A stretch of 41,738 nucleotides of DNA. It comes from Candidatus Bathyarchaeota archaeon (GTDB lineage Archaea; Thermoproteota; Bathyarchaeia; Bathyarchaeales; Bathycorpusculaceae). The stretch spans positions 1-41,738 of the forward strand of contig JALHSQ010000166.1 in the NCBI GenBank assembly GCA_022865885.1, given 5' to 3'. Positions 7,244 through 13,415 of the stretch are shown one piece after another. The notes under the pieces are model-generated. The model saw only the letters and a program-made list of their open reading frames with translations. It ran no database searches and was not told where the DNA came from. Every line of letters begins with the position of its first letter. Position 1 is the stretch's first letter. The translations under genes and the position numbers were made by a program.

Positions 7244-7495
7244 ATGCGTCTTGCCAAGATTAGGAAAGGTCGGATTTGGCTTAACCCTAAATTGAAGGGC
7301 GAAAAGAAACGTCGTGTCCAGCTTCACATGAAAGTGTTTAGGCAGTTGCGGAAGGAAGGTGTTTCAAGAAGCAAGGCAATTAGTGAGGCTCGGAAGGCTG
7401 AGCATAGGGGCATGACAAAACGGCAGGTTCAGCGGTATGAGGGTGAGCTTGGGGCTTTGGCAAGGTACGGCAGACGCAAGAATTACAAATACTAG
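7244..7495 (+). CDS. Small basic HTH-like protein, 83 aa
   Basis: More than a third of residues are Arg or Lys. Three helices can be seen, with a helix-turn-helix-like central part (LRKEGVSRSKAISEARKAEH) and a C-terminal KRQVQRYEGELG helix. It may be a nucleoid-like or DNA-binding protein packaged with, or acting on, the element's DNA. It follows the ATPase with a T-tract leader and starts the series of basic proteins that resumes at 8345. Confidence 0.7.
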   Translation: MRLAKIRKGRIWLNPKLKGEKKRRVQLHMKVFRQLRKEGVSRSKAISEARKAEHRGMTKRQVQRYEGELGALARYGRRKNYKY

Positions 7496-7498
7496 AGT

Positions 7499-7651
7499 TC
7501 AGTTAACGGCTCGCTTTTCACACTTCAACCAGTCAATTGAGAGTAGCCAGTCTAGCAGGTCATCGTCTGGCTTAGACTTGTCTGGAGAAGGGTTTATGCT
7601 TTCTCGTTGCTTACGATACGCCACTTGCCAAACCCTTGAAGCTTCATGCAC
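7499..7651 (-). CDS. Possible small acidic-tail protein, 50 aa
   Basis: A GTG-initiated frame overlapping the end of the gene at 7594-7728 by 58 bp in another frame. The C-terminal part (PDDDLLDWLLSIDWLKC) is an amphipathic acidic helix that looks coding. A later GTG would give 41 residues. Support is limited to composition and the lack of a plausible plus-strand gene here. Confidence 0.35.
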   Translation of the reverse strand: MHEASRVWQVAYRKQRESINPSPDKSKPDDDLLDWLLSIDWLKCEKRAVN

Positions 7652-7728
7652 TTGAAAGTGATTTTTCTTCCCTTTCGCTTGAGAACTGCGATTTGGCCTT
7701 TCTTAGGATTCGCTGGTAGTTTACCCAT
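7594..7728 (-). CDS. Small basic protein, 44 aa
   Basis: ATG with an AAGTGAG Shine-Dalgarno and the leader TATTTTTCTCTC (complement of 7741-7752) exactly 24 nt upstream, as for established genes. The product is strongly basic with a beta-hairpin-like pattern (KGQIAVLKRKGRKITFKCMK, then GKWRIV). It resembles the small basic proteins at 8345-9315 in length and charge. Likely real because of the leader. Confidence 0.55.
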   Translation of the reverse strand: MGKLPANPKKGQIAVLKRKGRKITFKCMKLQGFGKWRIVSNEKA

Positions 7729-7744
7729 CAACACTCACTTGAGA

Positions 7745-7752
7745 GAAAAATA
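7745..7752 (-). promoter_or_regulatory. T-tract leader TATTTTTC before 7728 (minus strand)
   Basis: The complement reads TATTTTTCTCTCAAGTGAG and then the ATG at 7728. It sits 4 bp upstream of the end of the minus-strand gene at 7757. Confidence 0.5.
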
Positions 7753-7756
7753 GTGT

Positions 7757-8302
7757 CTATGACGAATTGATTAGTGTTAGGAAGGCTATCCAAGTTGTTA
7801 GTGGTCCGTGGCCGACCATGATCATGGTGTCATAGCCATAGTACGAGGTGACGCCTGCTCCAGAGGCAGCGGTTACGCCTCGACCATCGCCGCCCTTCGT
7901 GAACATTGCACTATAGACACTGTAGCCTGTGTGGTAGGCGTAGCCTCGAACATACACTATGTATCCGTCGGCGATCCAGAGGTTGTTGTAGAAGGTTTCC
8001 ATGTCTAGGTAGCTTACGGCGTTTTTCCCGTATATTTCTATGTGTAATGAATCTATGAATGCATTGGTTTGTAGCCATGGGAGAGCCTTGCCTGTCAAGT
8101 AGCATAGTGCGGTGTGAACTTCTTGGTTAGAGAATGGTTGGAGTTCCGCGTTGGCTGGCACATCGTTTTGTTCATTTTCGTTGTTCTGATTTGGTAGATT
8201 GAGTGCTCCTTGATTGATCTGTAAGGGTATGTATCCATAGTAGAATGCGCCGATTAGGATTGCGGCGGCAACTAGAATTATTAGAGCGGTTGTGGCTTTC
8301 AT
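7757..8302 (-). CDS. Membrane-anchored exoprotein, 181 aa
   Basis: N-terminal TM or signal (residues 5-20) followed by an Asn/Gln/Pro-rich spacer (residues 32-58). A globular Tyr-rich domain of about 120 residues follows (YIVYVRGYAYHTGYSVYSAM, then Gly-rich). Only one Cys. This is type II or secreted topology. The leader ATTTTTCTCC and GTGAAAA precede the ATG. No family recognised. Probably displayed on the cell or virion surface. Confidence 0.75.
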   Translation of the reverse strand: MKATTALIILVAAAILIGAFYYGYIPLQINQGALNLPNQNNENEQNDVPANAELQPFSNQEVHTALCYLTGKALPWLQTNAFIDSLHIEIYGKNAVSYLDMETFYNNLWIADGYIVYVRGYAYHTGYSVYSAMFTKGGDGRGVTAASGAGVTSYYGYDTMIMVGHGPLTTWIAFLTLINSS

Positions 8303-8314
8303 TTTTTCACTAGG

Positions 8315-8331
8315 AGAAAAATGATTTTTCT
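8315..8331. promoter_or_regulatory. Palindromic leader pair AGAAAAAT-G-ATTTTTCT
   Basis: Only 42 bp separate divergent starts 8302 (minus) and 8345 (plus). At the centre two copies of the leader meet head to head as an 8-bp perfect inverted repeat with one central base. Each arm reads ATTTTTCT toward one gene and, in the other direction, gives an A-rich box 22-30 nt upstream of the opposite start. The region is so short that it must hold both promoters, unless transcription enters from neighbours. Confidence 0.6.
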
Positions 8332-8344
8332 AGTGTGAAGAGTT

Positions 8345-8518
8345 ATGCCTCGCATCTATCATGTTGAATACAAAATTCGCGTGATAACTAAGGCGGGTTC
8401 AAAAGGCAATTACGGGTACACAGAAAACAAGCGAGAAGCAAACAAATGCGCTAATCAATTGAGGAAACGCAATCGTAAGTCCCATGAATTTCGTAGCATC
8501 CGTGTTATGAGGGTGTGA
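8345..8518 (+). CDS. Small basic protein, 57 aa
   Basis: ATG after the leader ATTTTTCTAGTGTGAAGAGTT. Pattern: strand (YHVEYKIRVITK), glycine turn, TYR-containing strand, then a helix rich in Asn, Lys and Arg (NKREANKCANQLRKRN) and a final strand ending RVMRV. The same strand-strand-helix-strand plan recurs in the products of 8524 and 9112, suggesting duplication. Likely a nucleic-acid-binding or DNA-condensing protein. First gene of a tightly packed set. Confidence 0.65.
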   Translation: MPRIYHVEYKIRVITKAGSKGNYGYTENKREANKCANQLRKRNRKSHEFRSIRVMRV

Positions 8519-8523
8519 TAGAC

Positions 8524-8700
8524 ATGCCTAAGCCGAAAGTGCGTTATTATGTAGTTCGCAAGAAAAAAGGAACTACAAGCTGGTATATCGGAGGAGAGGG
8601 CATTCTCACCAATAGACGAAAGGCTCAAGCAAGAGTGCGAAGGTATACACGTCTTTGGGGAAAGAACTTCAACTTCAAAGTTAAGAAGGCACACGCATGA
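8524..8700 (+). CDS. Small basic protein, 58 aa
   Basis: ATG at 8524 is preferred over an in-frame GTG at 8515, since it begins MPKPK like its neighbours' MPR and MTK starts. Plan: a strand (VRYYVVRKKKG), a second strand (SWYIGGEG), a helix (NRRKAQARVRRYTRLW) and a final strand (FNFKVKK). This matches the layout of the 8345 product, including the N(K/R)REA/NRRKA helix start. Overlaps the next gene by ATGA. Confidence 0.68.
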   Translation: MPKPKVRYYVVRKKKGTTSWYIGGEGILTNRRKAQARVRRYTRLWGKNFNFKVKKAHA

Positions 8701-8843
8701 CCAAACATAAGGGGCATAGGAAGAAGGGTGGAAAGCGTAAGGGTAAGAAGAAGTCAAAGATGCCTGCTAATGTCTTAGCCTATTTCAAGTATCGGAATGA
8801 GGGTTTGGGCAAGGCTGCCGCGAAAAAGAAGGCAGGACTATGA
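8697..8843 (+). CDS. Lys-rich mini-protein, 48 aa
   Basis: Starts at ATGA with the previous gene and ends at ATGA with the next. The first half is a nearly uninterrupted Lys/Arg/Gly/His tract. The second half is a short helix (NVLAYFKYRNEGLGKAAAKK). Composition resembles protamine-like or ribosomal-protein-tail sequences. A role in binding the element's DNA is inference only. Confidence 0.65.
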   Translation: MTKHKGHRKKGGKRKGKKKSKMPANVLAYFKYRNEGLGKAAAKKKAGL

Positions 8844-9115
8844 CACAGAAGACTTTGACTAAATTTCAACGTAATCTGAAGGAGAAGCAGAGGACTAACA
8901 TTCGCAAAGGTATGAGTAGACTCTTCACACAAATGAGTTTATCTAAGGCGGCTAAGGGCGTTAGGAAAGCAAAGTCTAAGAAGCAATTCAAGGTTTACGC
9001 TTCTGTTGCTCGTGGATGGTACAAGGCTTATGGTGGTTTGGCTAATCCAAAGACTAGGAGAGCTGTTAGGTTAGCGAATAAATTAGAAAAGCAATACAAC
9101 AAGGTAGGACTATGA
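8840..9115 (+). CDS. Basic helical protein, 91 aa
   Basis: Coupled on both sides by ATGA. Entirely helical and rich in Lys and Arg with regular Ala (LSKAAKGVRKAKSKKQFKVY). No acidic surface is evident. It may coat DNA or a membrane. Not a recognised archaeal chromatin protein: no histone-fold, Alba or Cren7 pattern can be seen. Confidence 0.68.
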   Translation: MTQKTLTKFQRNLKEKQRTNIRKGMSRLFTQMSLSKAAKGVRKAKSKKQFKVYASVARGWYKAYGGLANPKTRRAVRLANKLEKQYNKVGL

Positions 9116-9315
9116 CAAGGAAAAAGAGTAATACAAGTCATCTTCTGATTCTACGAACTTACAATGGCAAACTTTATCATCGCTATCATAGTTATAATGG
9201 GAAAAGTGATACTAACAAAATAGTGAAGGGACTAAAGAAACAAGGCGTTAAGGTCAGAGTTCACAAAAGTCCAACCGAGAAATATCATTATACCATTTAC
9301 ACAAGAAAAAGCTAG
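9112..9315 (+). CDS. Small basic protein, 67 aa
   Basis: Starts at ATGA with the previous gene. The plan again is two strands (HLLILRTYNGKLYHRYHSY), a helix (DTNKIVKGLKKQG) and a long C-terminal strand pair (VKVRVHKSP, then YHYTIYTRKS), like 8345 and 8524. It closes the basic gene run and is followed by about 100 bp without a gene. Confidence 0.66.
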   Translation: MTRKKSNTSHLLILRTYNGKLYHRYHSYNGKSDTNKIVKGLKKQGVKVRVHKSPTEKYHYTIYTRKS

Positions 9316-9390
9316 CGATTTCGAAAGGCTGTTTTGCAACTTATCTGTCTAGCCATGCAAAGCATTCGTAGATGAAAGTAATTTTTGGCT

Positions 9391-9398
9391 TATTTTTC
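9391..9398 (+). promoter_or_regulatory. T-tract leader TATTTTTC before 9413
   Basis: TATTTTTCTGTTGTGAAG lies 22 nt before the TTG start at 9413. Its first 13 bases match the leader at 13392. No other signal can be recognised in 9316-9412. Confidence 0.5.
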
Positions 9399-9412
9399 TG
9401 TTGTGAAGCATC

Positions 9413-9937
9413 TTGTGTCCTTGGAAAACTCGCACTCACGGTTCTAGTAGGCAGCGTGGACAAGCCTTTCCAGTAGAGGAAGACCCGAAAGTAGCAGCTA
9501 GGCACAGAGCAATCCAAAGCGGAAGCGGGAAAAAGTCTTCACTCAAGCTTTTCAGGTACGGCGTGACCTTGGAAAAGGACGTGAACGTTGCCTACGTTGT
9601 TCTTCTCAACCCATACGAAGCAGAACTTCTTTACCACAGAATCTTGTCAGCCTCAGAAGTTGGCGGCGAACCAGTCACTGAAGACGCGATCCAAGTGGAC
9701 AAAGAAACCGTTTCCATATCCGCTCGCAGCTACGACAAGGCACATAGGATTGCGGAGGCGTTGCAAACGCTTGCCGTAAGCGTGGATCGTGAGTTCAGAA
9801 CGTCTAGGATTCAGGTTTGGCGTGAGGGCTTGATGGTGGGTGTTGTGCCGAGAACTCAAGCTGACGACATGGTTCGCAGCGGCGTGTACGAGTGGATGAA
9901 CGAGCAAACCATAGTAGAGAGCGGGAAGCCTGAATAG
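9413..9937 (+). CDS. Hypothetical protein, 174 aa
   Basis: TTG is taken as the start because it sits 22 nt after the leader with GTGAAG between. Later starts cannot be excluded. The first 45 residues are basic and probably flexible. Residues about 48-160 alternate strands and helices: a first strand (VAYVVLLNP), a helix (YEAELLYHRILSAS), further strands (VSISA) and another helix (DKAHRIAEALQTLAV). No catalytic motif. A tiny zinc protein gene follows immediately. Confidence 0.68.
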   Translation: MCPWKTRTHGSSRQRGQAFPVEEDPKVAARHRAIQSGSGKKSSLKLFRYGVTLEKDVNVAYVVLLNPYEAELLYHRILSASEVGGEPVTEDAIQVDKETVSISARSYDKAHRIAEALQTLAVSVDREFRTSRIQVWREGLMVGVVPRTQADDMVRSGVYEWMNEQTIVESGKPE

Positions 9938-10021
9938 ATGGCTTTGAAAACGTGCCCTTACTGCAAAACCCAATACGATTCACAAAAGGCTTCAACATGT
10001 CCTAACTGTGGCGCAAGTTAG
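9938..10021 (+). CDS. Zinc-ribbon micro-protein, 27 aa
   Basis: ATG one base after the preceding stop. Two canonical knuckles, CPYC and CPNCG, 14 residues apart form a complete rubredoxin-type zinc ribbon with almost nothing else. Very short but textbook in pattern. Its TAG overlaps the TAA of the convergent gene ending at 10018 (TTAG). Confidence 0.65.
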   Translation: MALKTCPYCKTQYDSQKASTCPNCGAS

Positions 10022-10590
10022 AGCAATCCCATTTTCTTCATAATTGAAAGATCCATCAGTCGGTCATACTCCTTCTGAAAGTCAGGGTCATTCAGGTAGA
10101 GATACTCTCCGACTTCATACTGATTGATAACATCATCGTAGCCTTCAATGACATTGTACGCAATTGTCTCAACTCCTTCTATCTTAACCGTTTCAGCATA
10201 GCAGAGAAGAATATCCGAATAGTCATGAGAATGCGTGTACTTGTATTGTTCACTCCAACATTCCACTTCAAGCCGTAACCACTTACCATTTCTCGAAACC
10301 AAGTAGTCAGGGAATCCGAAAAATCCAAGATTCTCTTTCAATGTTAGATACTCTGGTGTGCGCTCTCTAAGAATACGGTCAAATCCAAGTTCAAGATAAT
10401 GGGCTTCAAACCACTTACATAGAGGTCCTTCAACCCAAGTAACATGAAAGGAAGGAATCCTAACAACGCACACTTTCTTAGTAGCAATAAACCTCTGCAT
10501 ACTTGCGATGCACTTATCCATGTCCATTTTGTTGACTACTTCAGTTGACAAACAAACGCCATAGATTGATCCTGCAAACCTCTTCAACAT
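10018..10590 (-). CDS. Possible PD-(D/E)XK-like nuclease, 190 aa
   Basis: Lies 5 bp downstream of the recombinase on the same strand. The middle contains GFPDYLV, then about 8 residues, then WLRLEVE. This is the spacing of a PD-(D/E)x(D/E/K) active site with Glu in the last position, followed by an aromatic, acidic C-terminal half. Nuclease-fold proteins often accompany integrases on archaeal mobile elements. The motif alone is weak, so the call is tentative. No TM segment or Cys cluster. Confidence 0.45.
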   Translation of the reverse strand: MLKRFAGSIYGVCLSTEVVNKMDMDKCIASMQRFIATKKVCVVRIPSFHVTWVEGPLCKWFEAHYLELGFDRILRERTPEYLTLKENLGFFGFPDYLVSRNGKWLRLEVECWSEQYKYTHSHDYSDILLCYAETVKIEGVETIAYNVIEGYDDVINQYEVGEYLYLNDPDFQKEYDRLMDLSIMKKMGLL

Positions 10591-10595
10591 TTATG

Positions 10596-11270
10596 TTACC
10601 ACCTTTTCTTGAGAAGCTTTCCAAAATAGCTCTGCCAACTCAATGTGAGATAACGGTCCATGATAGAGCTGGTTTCGGCCATGCGATGGTACGTCCAGCC
10701 TCCATATGTGGCAAGGTTAAAACCGTCAAACCCGTAAAAGCCAACCAGCTCGCTTGCACGTAAATGTCTGAGAGCGTGAAGCTTGAAAGCGCGCTCATGT
10801 GTGGGGACTGTTTCAATCTGGCCTTTCTTGTCGACCTTATACTTCTCAATCGGGTAGGTTAAGCCTCCGAAAACCTTGTTCTCCGTAACGTATTTCCAGA
10901 CGAACTTGCGAGTGAAAGGAAATATTACTTTGTCTCCGGCCAACTGAAAATACCCATACAACAGCTTTGACCAAGGCTCATAGACCTCTTCCAGCGGCAA
11001 TCCTATTGCGCGTTCCCGGCCCTGCCTTTTGGAAGTGCGAACTTTGAAAACAACAGCTTCAACCTCTCGGTCCATCAGCAGATACTTGTCCAGTCTGACA
11101 TCTGTTCCTCGGGGGCCTCCAGCAACGCTGTCGTCGGCAGGGTTCTTCCTTCCAACAACTTCGCTGATTCTTCCAGCAAACAGATAGACTGTCATCAAGC
11201 AGTATCTGATCTTTGGCTCTTCGACGGTCATGATTCTTTTCCGCACCTCATCAACTGACGGTAACTCCAT
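10596..11270 (-). CDS. Minimal tyrosine recombinase/integrase, 224 aa
   Basis: Catalytic residues of the family are in order: Arg34 (AGRISEV), a Lys in the RTSKRQGR turn, HALR at 165-168 with Arg168, Trp192 in GGWTY, and nucleophile Tyr207 (DRYL). Only about 30 residues precede Arg34, so the usual N-terminal core-binding domain is missing or reduced. A GAGG Shine-Dalgarno precedes the ATG. Probably catalyses integration, excision or dimer resolution of the circle. No att site could be identified. Confidence 0.87.
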   Translation of the reverse strand: MELPSVDEVRKRIMTVEEPKIRYCLMTVYLFAGRISEVVGRKNPADDSVAGGPRGTDVRLDKYLLMDREVEAVVFKVRTSKRQGRERAIGLPLEEVYEPWSKLLYGYFQLAGDKVIFPFTRKFVWKYVTENKVFGGLTYPIEKYKVDKKGQIETVPTHERAFKLHALRHLRASELVGFYGFDGFNLATYGGWTYHRMAETSSIMDRYLTLSWQSYFGKLLKKRW

Positions 11271-11298
11271 ACTTGTTCCTCAAAAGAATAATAAAAGA

Positions 11299-11317
11299 AC
11301 AGTTGGGAACAAACTGT
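11299..11317. promoter_or_regulatory. Inverted repeat ACAGTT-N7-AACTGT upstream of the recombinase
   Basis: ACAGTTGGGAACAAACTGT contains 6-bp arms around a 7-bp centre that itself holds overlapping GTT/AAC symmetry. It lies 29-47 bp upstream of the recombinase start, in a 158-bp AT-rich intergenic region (11271-11428). That region also has aattaattaatata near 11402-11415, which may be the TATA area. It could be an operator for the recombinase or a core recombination site. Confidence 0.4.
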
Positions 11318-11428
11318 CAACGGTTATGGTGTCTGCTTTCTTTGCGACTCAAAATCGGGCTCTTCAGTAAGCTTCTAGCTAGTATGCGAAATAACAAAGT
11401 AATTAATTAATATAAGTAGGCTTTTCTC

Positions 11429-11641
11429 TTAGGCTACGAATGTTTGTTTCCAGCACTCTTTATGGTATCTCCTTGTCTTGCCTCTGCGAGTCTTAGAGAC
11501 AATTCTATCACCGATTTTCAGAGCCTTCAAACAGTGGCAATAGCAGCATATTAGTTGTCCTTTGTTCTTCAGTTTCGTGTACAGCCAAGTTCCGAGAGTG
11601 TATTCGTAGCCGCCTGGAACCTTGTTAAGTGACCGAGACAT
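11429..11641 (-). CDS. Small zinc-finger protein, 70 aa
   Basis: ATG at 11641 (MSRSLNK) is chosen because it overlaps the end of the upstream gene by 17 bp. An earlier in-frame start would bury 89 bp in it. The C-terminal half has CCYCHC, a basic loop (KIGDRIVSKTRRGKTRRY) and HKECW, giving a C-x2-C...H-x2-C site like treble-clef fingers in archaeal element proteins. Comparable in style to the N-terminal finger of the HNH protein at 327. Confidence 0.6.
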   Translation of the reverse strand: MSRSLNKVPGGYEYTLGTWLYTKLKNKGQLICCYCHCLKALKIGDRIVSKTRRGKTRRYHKECWKQTFVA

Positions 11642-11843
11642 TGCTTCTCTCCACACGAAAAATTTTGGTGCGGCGTGCGCTACAGTTGAATGCTCGTTGC
11701 GACACAATTTCAATCAAACCGGCAATGGTGGAAACGTTTCCTTCGGCATTCTTCAACATTAGTTTGATAGCTTCGAAATGGCAGTTAAAGCAGTCTTTAA
11801 CGTTGACTTTCGCGTTAGTGAGAGAGCAGTAATTGTCTAGCAT
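11625..11843 (-). CDS. Small Cys-containing protein, 72 aa
   Basis: Its ATG overlaps the stop of the methyltransferase upstream (ATGCTAG), the same junction as between the two methyltransferases. Cys residues at 6, 18 and 21 near the N-terminus could form a zinc site with a nearby His. Next comes a helical stretch (AIKLMLKNAEGNVSTIAGLI) and a basic tail. No family recognised. Confidence 0.5.
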   Translation of the reverse strand: MLDNYCSLTNAKVNVKDCFNCHFEAIKLMLKNAEGNVSTIAGLIEIVSQRAFNCSARRTKIFRVERSNVSVT

Positions 11844-12388
11844 TCTGCAGCAACCACCAAAGCTCCATAACGCAACGCTGGGAATGGACAGACAGCAACA
11901 AGCAGCCGTACATACCAGTGTGCTTTGTGCCTGCGCAGGTTCGACCAGCTCACACTGTAACTTTTGAAGCCTACCCTGTTGAGCAGGCCCTCCATCTCAG
12001 CTTTACTCCAGATTACAACATGATCGGGATATGGCTCGTACTTCTGGTTCTTCCTAGCCATGCTCATCAGTATCCCGGGCAAATGCAGGCTGTTAGGTGT
12101 GACAATGAGGATCTTGTGTGCTACGCGCTTCATCTCTTCAACCATGTAGACGGGTCCGTTGACATGTTCAAGAACGTCTGTGCTGAAAGCGAAGCTGAAC
12201 GCCTTGTCCTTGAATGGTAGGGCTTCACCACTTGCCTGGACGAAGTTCTCAAGTTTTTGTCTGGGCTTGCGAATGTCTATAGCTACGTCCCCATGTAAGG
12301 GTGAGAAGACGAAGCCACGCTCCACATTCTGCTTGAACTCTGAAGCCCCGCTACCACCACAGCCTACGTCTAATATCAGGCCTAGCAT
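11837..12388 (-). CDS. Class I SAM-dependent methyltransferase (type 11-like), 183 aa
   Basis: Motif I LDVGCGGSG lies close to the N-terminus. Post-I acidic VAIDI, motif II with DVLEHV, and a post-II ILIVTPN strand follow, as in Methyltransf_11 enzymes. The ATG at 12388 overlaps the upstream stop as ATGCTAG. An in-frame ATG at 12412 would add eight residues. The substrate is unknown. Neighbouring a second methyltransferase, it may modify a glycan, lipid or small molecule rather than DNA, since no DNA-MTase PPY/PPC motif is present. Confidence 0.8.
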   Translation of the reverse strand: MLGLILDVGCGGSGASEFKQNVERGFVFSPLHGDVAIDIRKPRQKLENFVQASGEALPFKDKAFSFAFSTDVLEHVNGPVYMVEEMKRVAHKILIVTPNSLHLPGILMSMARKNQKYEPYPDHVVIWSKAEMEGLLNRVGFKSYSVSWSNLRRHKAHWYVRLLVAVCPFPALRYGALVVAAEC

Positions 12389-12996
12389 TCTCCTTGACTT
12401 GCTCGACCACATTGATTATCACAAATCCAGCAATCCCTGCAATATTCATGCGCCATCTCAGTGCCCATGTAGCCCCACTGTCGGAACTCTCTATCTTCAA
12501 GCTCGTCTAAAGCAGGAAGTTTAACTAGCTCTACTGCTAGGTCGAAGCTATGGTGCCTACAGCCCTCAGAAGTGCTGCGGATAGCGCATTTGAAGTTTAG
12601 ACCTTTGTGAAACAGCGACCAACCTGCTTTCGCAAGCTTACGCTTTAGCCTTCTCCTAGTGTAAAGGTGGAAGCACGGGTAGATGTTCCGATAGTCTCGT
12701 GTATGCTTCCACCATAACTGGTAGTACAGCCAAGCCCTGTAGCCCGAGACTATGATTGTGGCTCTGCCGCCGACTCTCAGCAACTTAGAGACTTCTTTGA
12801 AGGCGGCCACATCGTCTGGAATGTGTTGGAAGACTCTTCGGGAGTAGATTTCGTCGACTGTGCCGTATGGAAAGATTTTGTGCGCTTCTTGTAGGGAGCA
12901 GACGTAATCGGTTTGCAGGGTAGGTCTGACGTCTAAGCCTATGAAGCCCTGTCGCTTCTTGTTTCCGCACCCAATGTCTAGCTTTGTCTCACTCAT
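12382..12996 (-). CDS. SAM-dependent methyltransferase with Cys-rich tail, 204 aa
   Basis: Begins almost directly with motif I (LDIGCGN), then GLDV, a typical SRRVFQHIPD segment in place of motif II, and LLRVGGRATIIV. This is the Methyltransf_11/UbiE-like order often seen in enzymes working next to glycosyltransferases. The C-terminus carries an unusual cluster, CRDCWICDNQC, that could bind zinc or a cluster. Overlaps the second methyltransferase by 7 bp. Likely co-transcribed from the promoter near 13265. Confidence 0.8.
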   Translation of the reverse strand: MSETKLDIGCGNKKRQGFIGLDVRPTLQTDYVCSLQEAHKIFPYGTVDEIYSRRVFQHIPDDVAAFKEVSKLLRVGGRATIIVSGYRAWLYYQLWWKHTRDYRNIYPCFHLYTRRRLKRKLAKAGWSLFHKGLNFKCAIRSTSEGCRHHSFDLAVELVKLPALDELEDREFRQWGYMGTEMAHEYCRDCWICDNQCGRASQGEC

Positions 12997-13009
12997 GCCA
13001 ATTTGCCCT

Positions 13010-13216
13010 TCATGTTTGTTCGGTAACTGGAGGCCTTCTTTTCGCGTTGCTGCTTCCAGAACTTACAATAGGCAATTTTCTTTCCAACAAAACCACGTAA
13101 CGCAACGCCCAGTCCACAAGGCCAGAAGCAGTCAAGCCTCTCGTTTCACGGTACGTGTCCTTGACTTGCGCGATCAAGCCTTTTCGGACCCAAACCCGAA
13201 TGTCCTTTTCAGACAT
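13010..13216 (-). CDS. Ribbon-helix-helix regulator, 68 aa
   Basis: The ATG at 13216 is preferred over a TTG at 13235 because GAGGG sits about 6 nt upstream. The N-terminal strand (DIRVWVRKGL) is followed by two helices (IAQVKDTYRET and ASGLVDWALRYVVLLE). This is the Arc/MetJ/CopG plan in which paired strands enter the major groove. It heads the 10018-13216 minus operon, and a perfect palindrome lies in its own promoter region. That makes it the best candidate to bind the shared 26-bp operator. Confidence 0.7.
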   Translation of the reverse strand: MSEKDIRVWVRKGLIAQVKDTYRETRGLTASGLVDWALRYVVLLERKLPIVSSGSSNAKRRPPVTEQT

Positions 13217-13264
13217 TTCAAGCCCTCTTCTGTACAATAATAGTCCTTTCTGTCTGACATCTTG

Positions 13265-13295
13265 ACACTTAAAACTTGCTACACCTTAAAGGTGT
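13265..13295. promoter_or_regulatory. Operator/promoter: palindrome ACACCTTAAAGGTGT plus TATA-like TTTTAAG
   Basis: ACACCTT-A-AAGGTGT (13281-13295) is a perfect 7-bp inverted repeat. On the minus strand it sits just upstream of AGCAAGTTTTAAG, a TATA-like box about 50 bp before the RHH start at 13216. Bases 13269-13294 recur exactly at 32206-32231. The arrangement suggests a repressor or activator site overlapping the BRE/TATA of the minus-strand promoter. Confidence 0.65.
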
Positions 13296-13391
13296 ATGAG
13301 AAAGCCGAGAGAAAACGATAGGCTTTTTTTCTTTTGGAGACTGAGTGCGGAAGGATCTCTCACCTTAATACTCCGTGCTCTTGTCTCTACC

Positions 13392-13399
13392 TATTTTTC
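13392..13399 (+). promoter_or_regulatory. T-tract leader TATTTTTC before 13416
   Basis: TATTTTTCTGTTGAAGG precedes the ATG at 13416 by 24 nt, the spacing seen at 15543. This decides the start against an ATG at 13296. It is the first leader of the surface cassette. A longer T-tract (ggctttttttcttttggag) lies at 13321-13339. Confidence 0.55.
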
Positions 13400-13415
13400 T
13401 GTTGAAGGTTCAAAG

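Noticed and set aside
6259-7257. Long minus-strand open frame opposite the ATPase gene
   Set aside because: Its composition (His, Gln, Arg and Leu-rich without domains) is the usual shadow of a G/T-rich third-position gene. The plus strand has Walker motifs.
13296-13415. N-terminal extension of the 13416 gene from an ATG at 13296
   Set aside because: It would place the operator half-site and the T-tract leader inside or next to the start, and adds 40 residues before an otherwise typical basic-plus-TM N-terminus. The leader spacing supports 13416.
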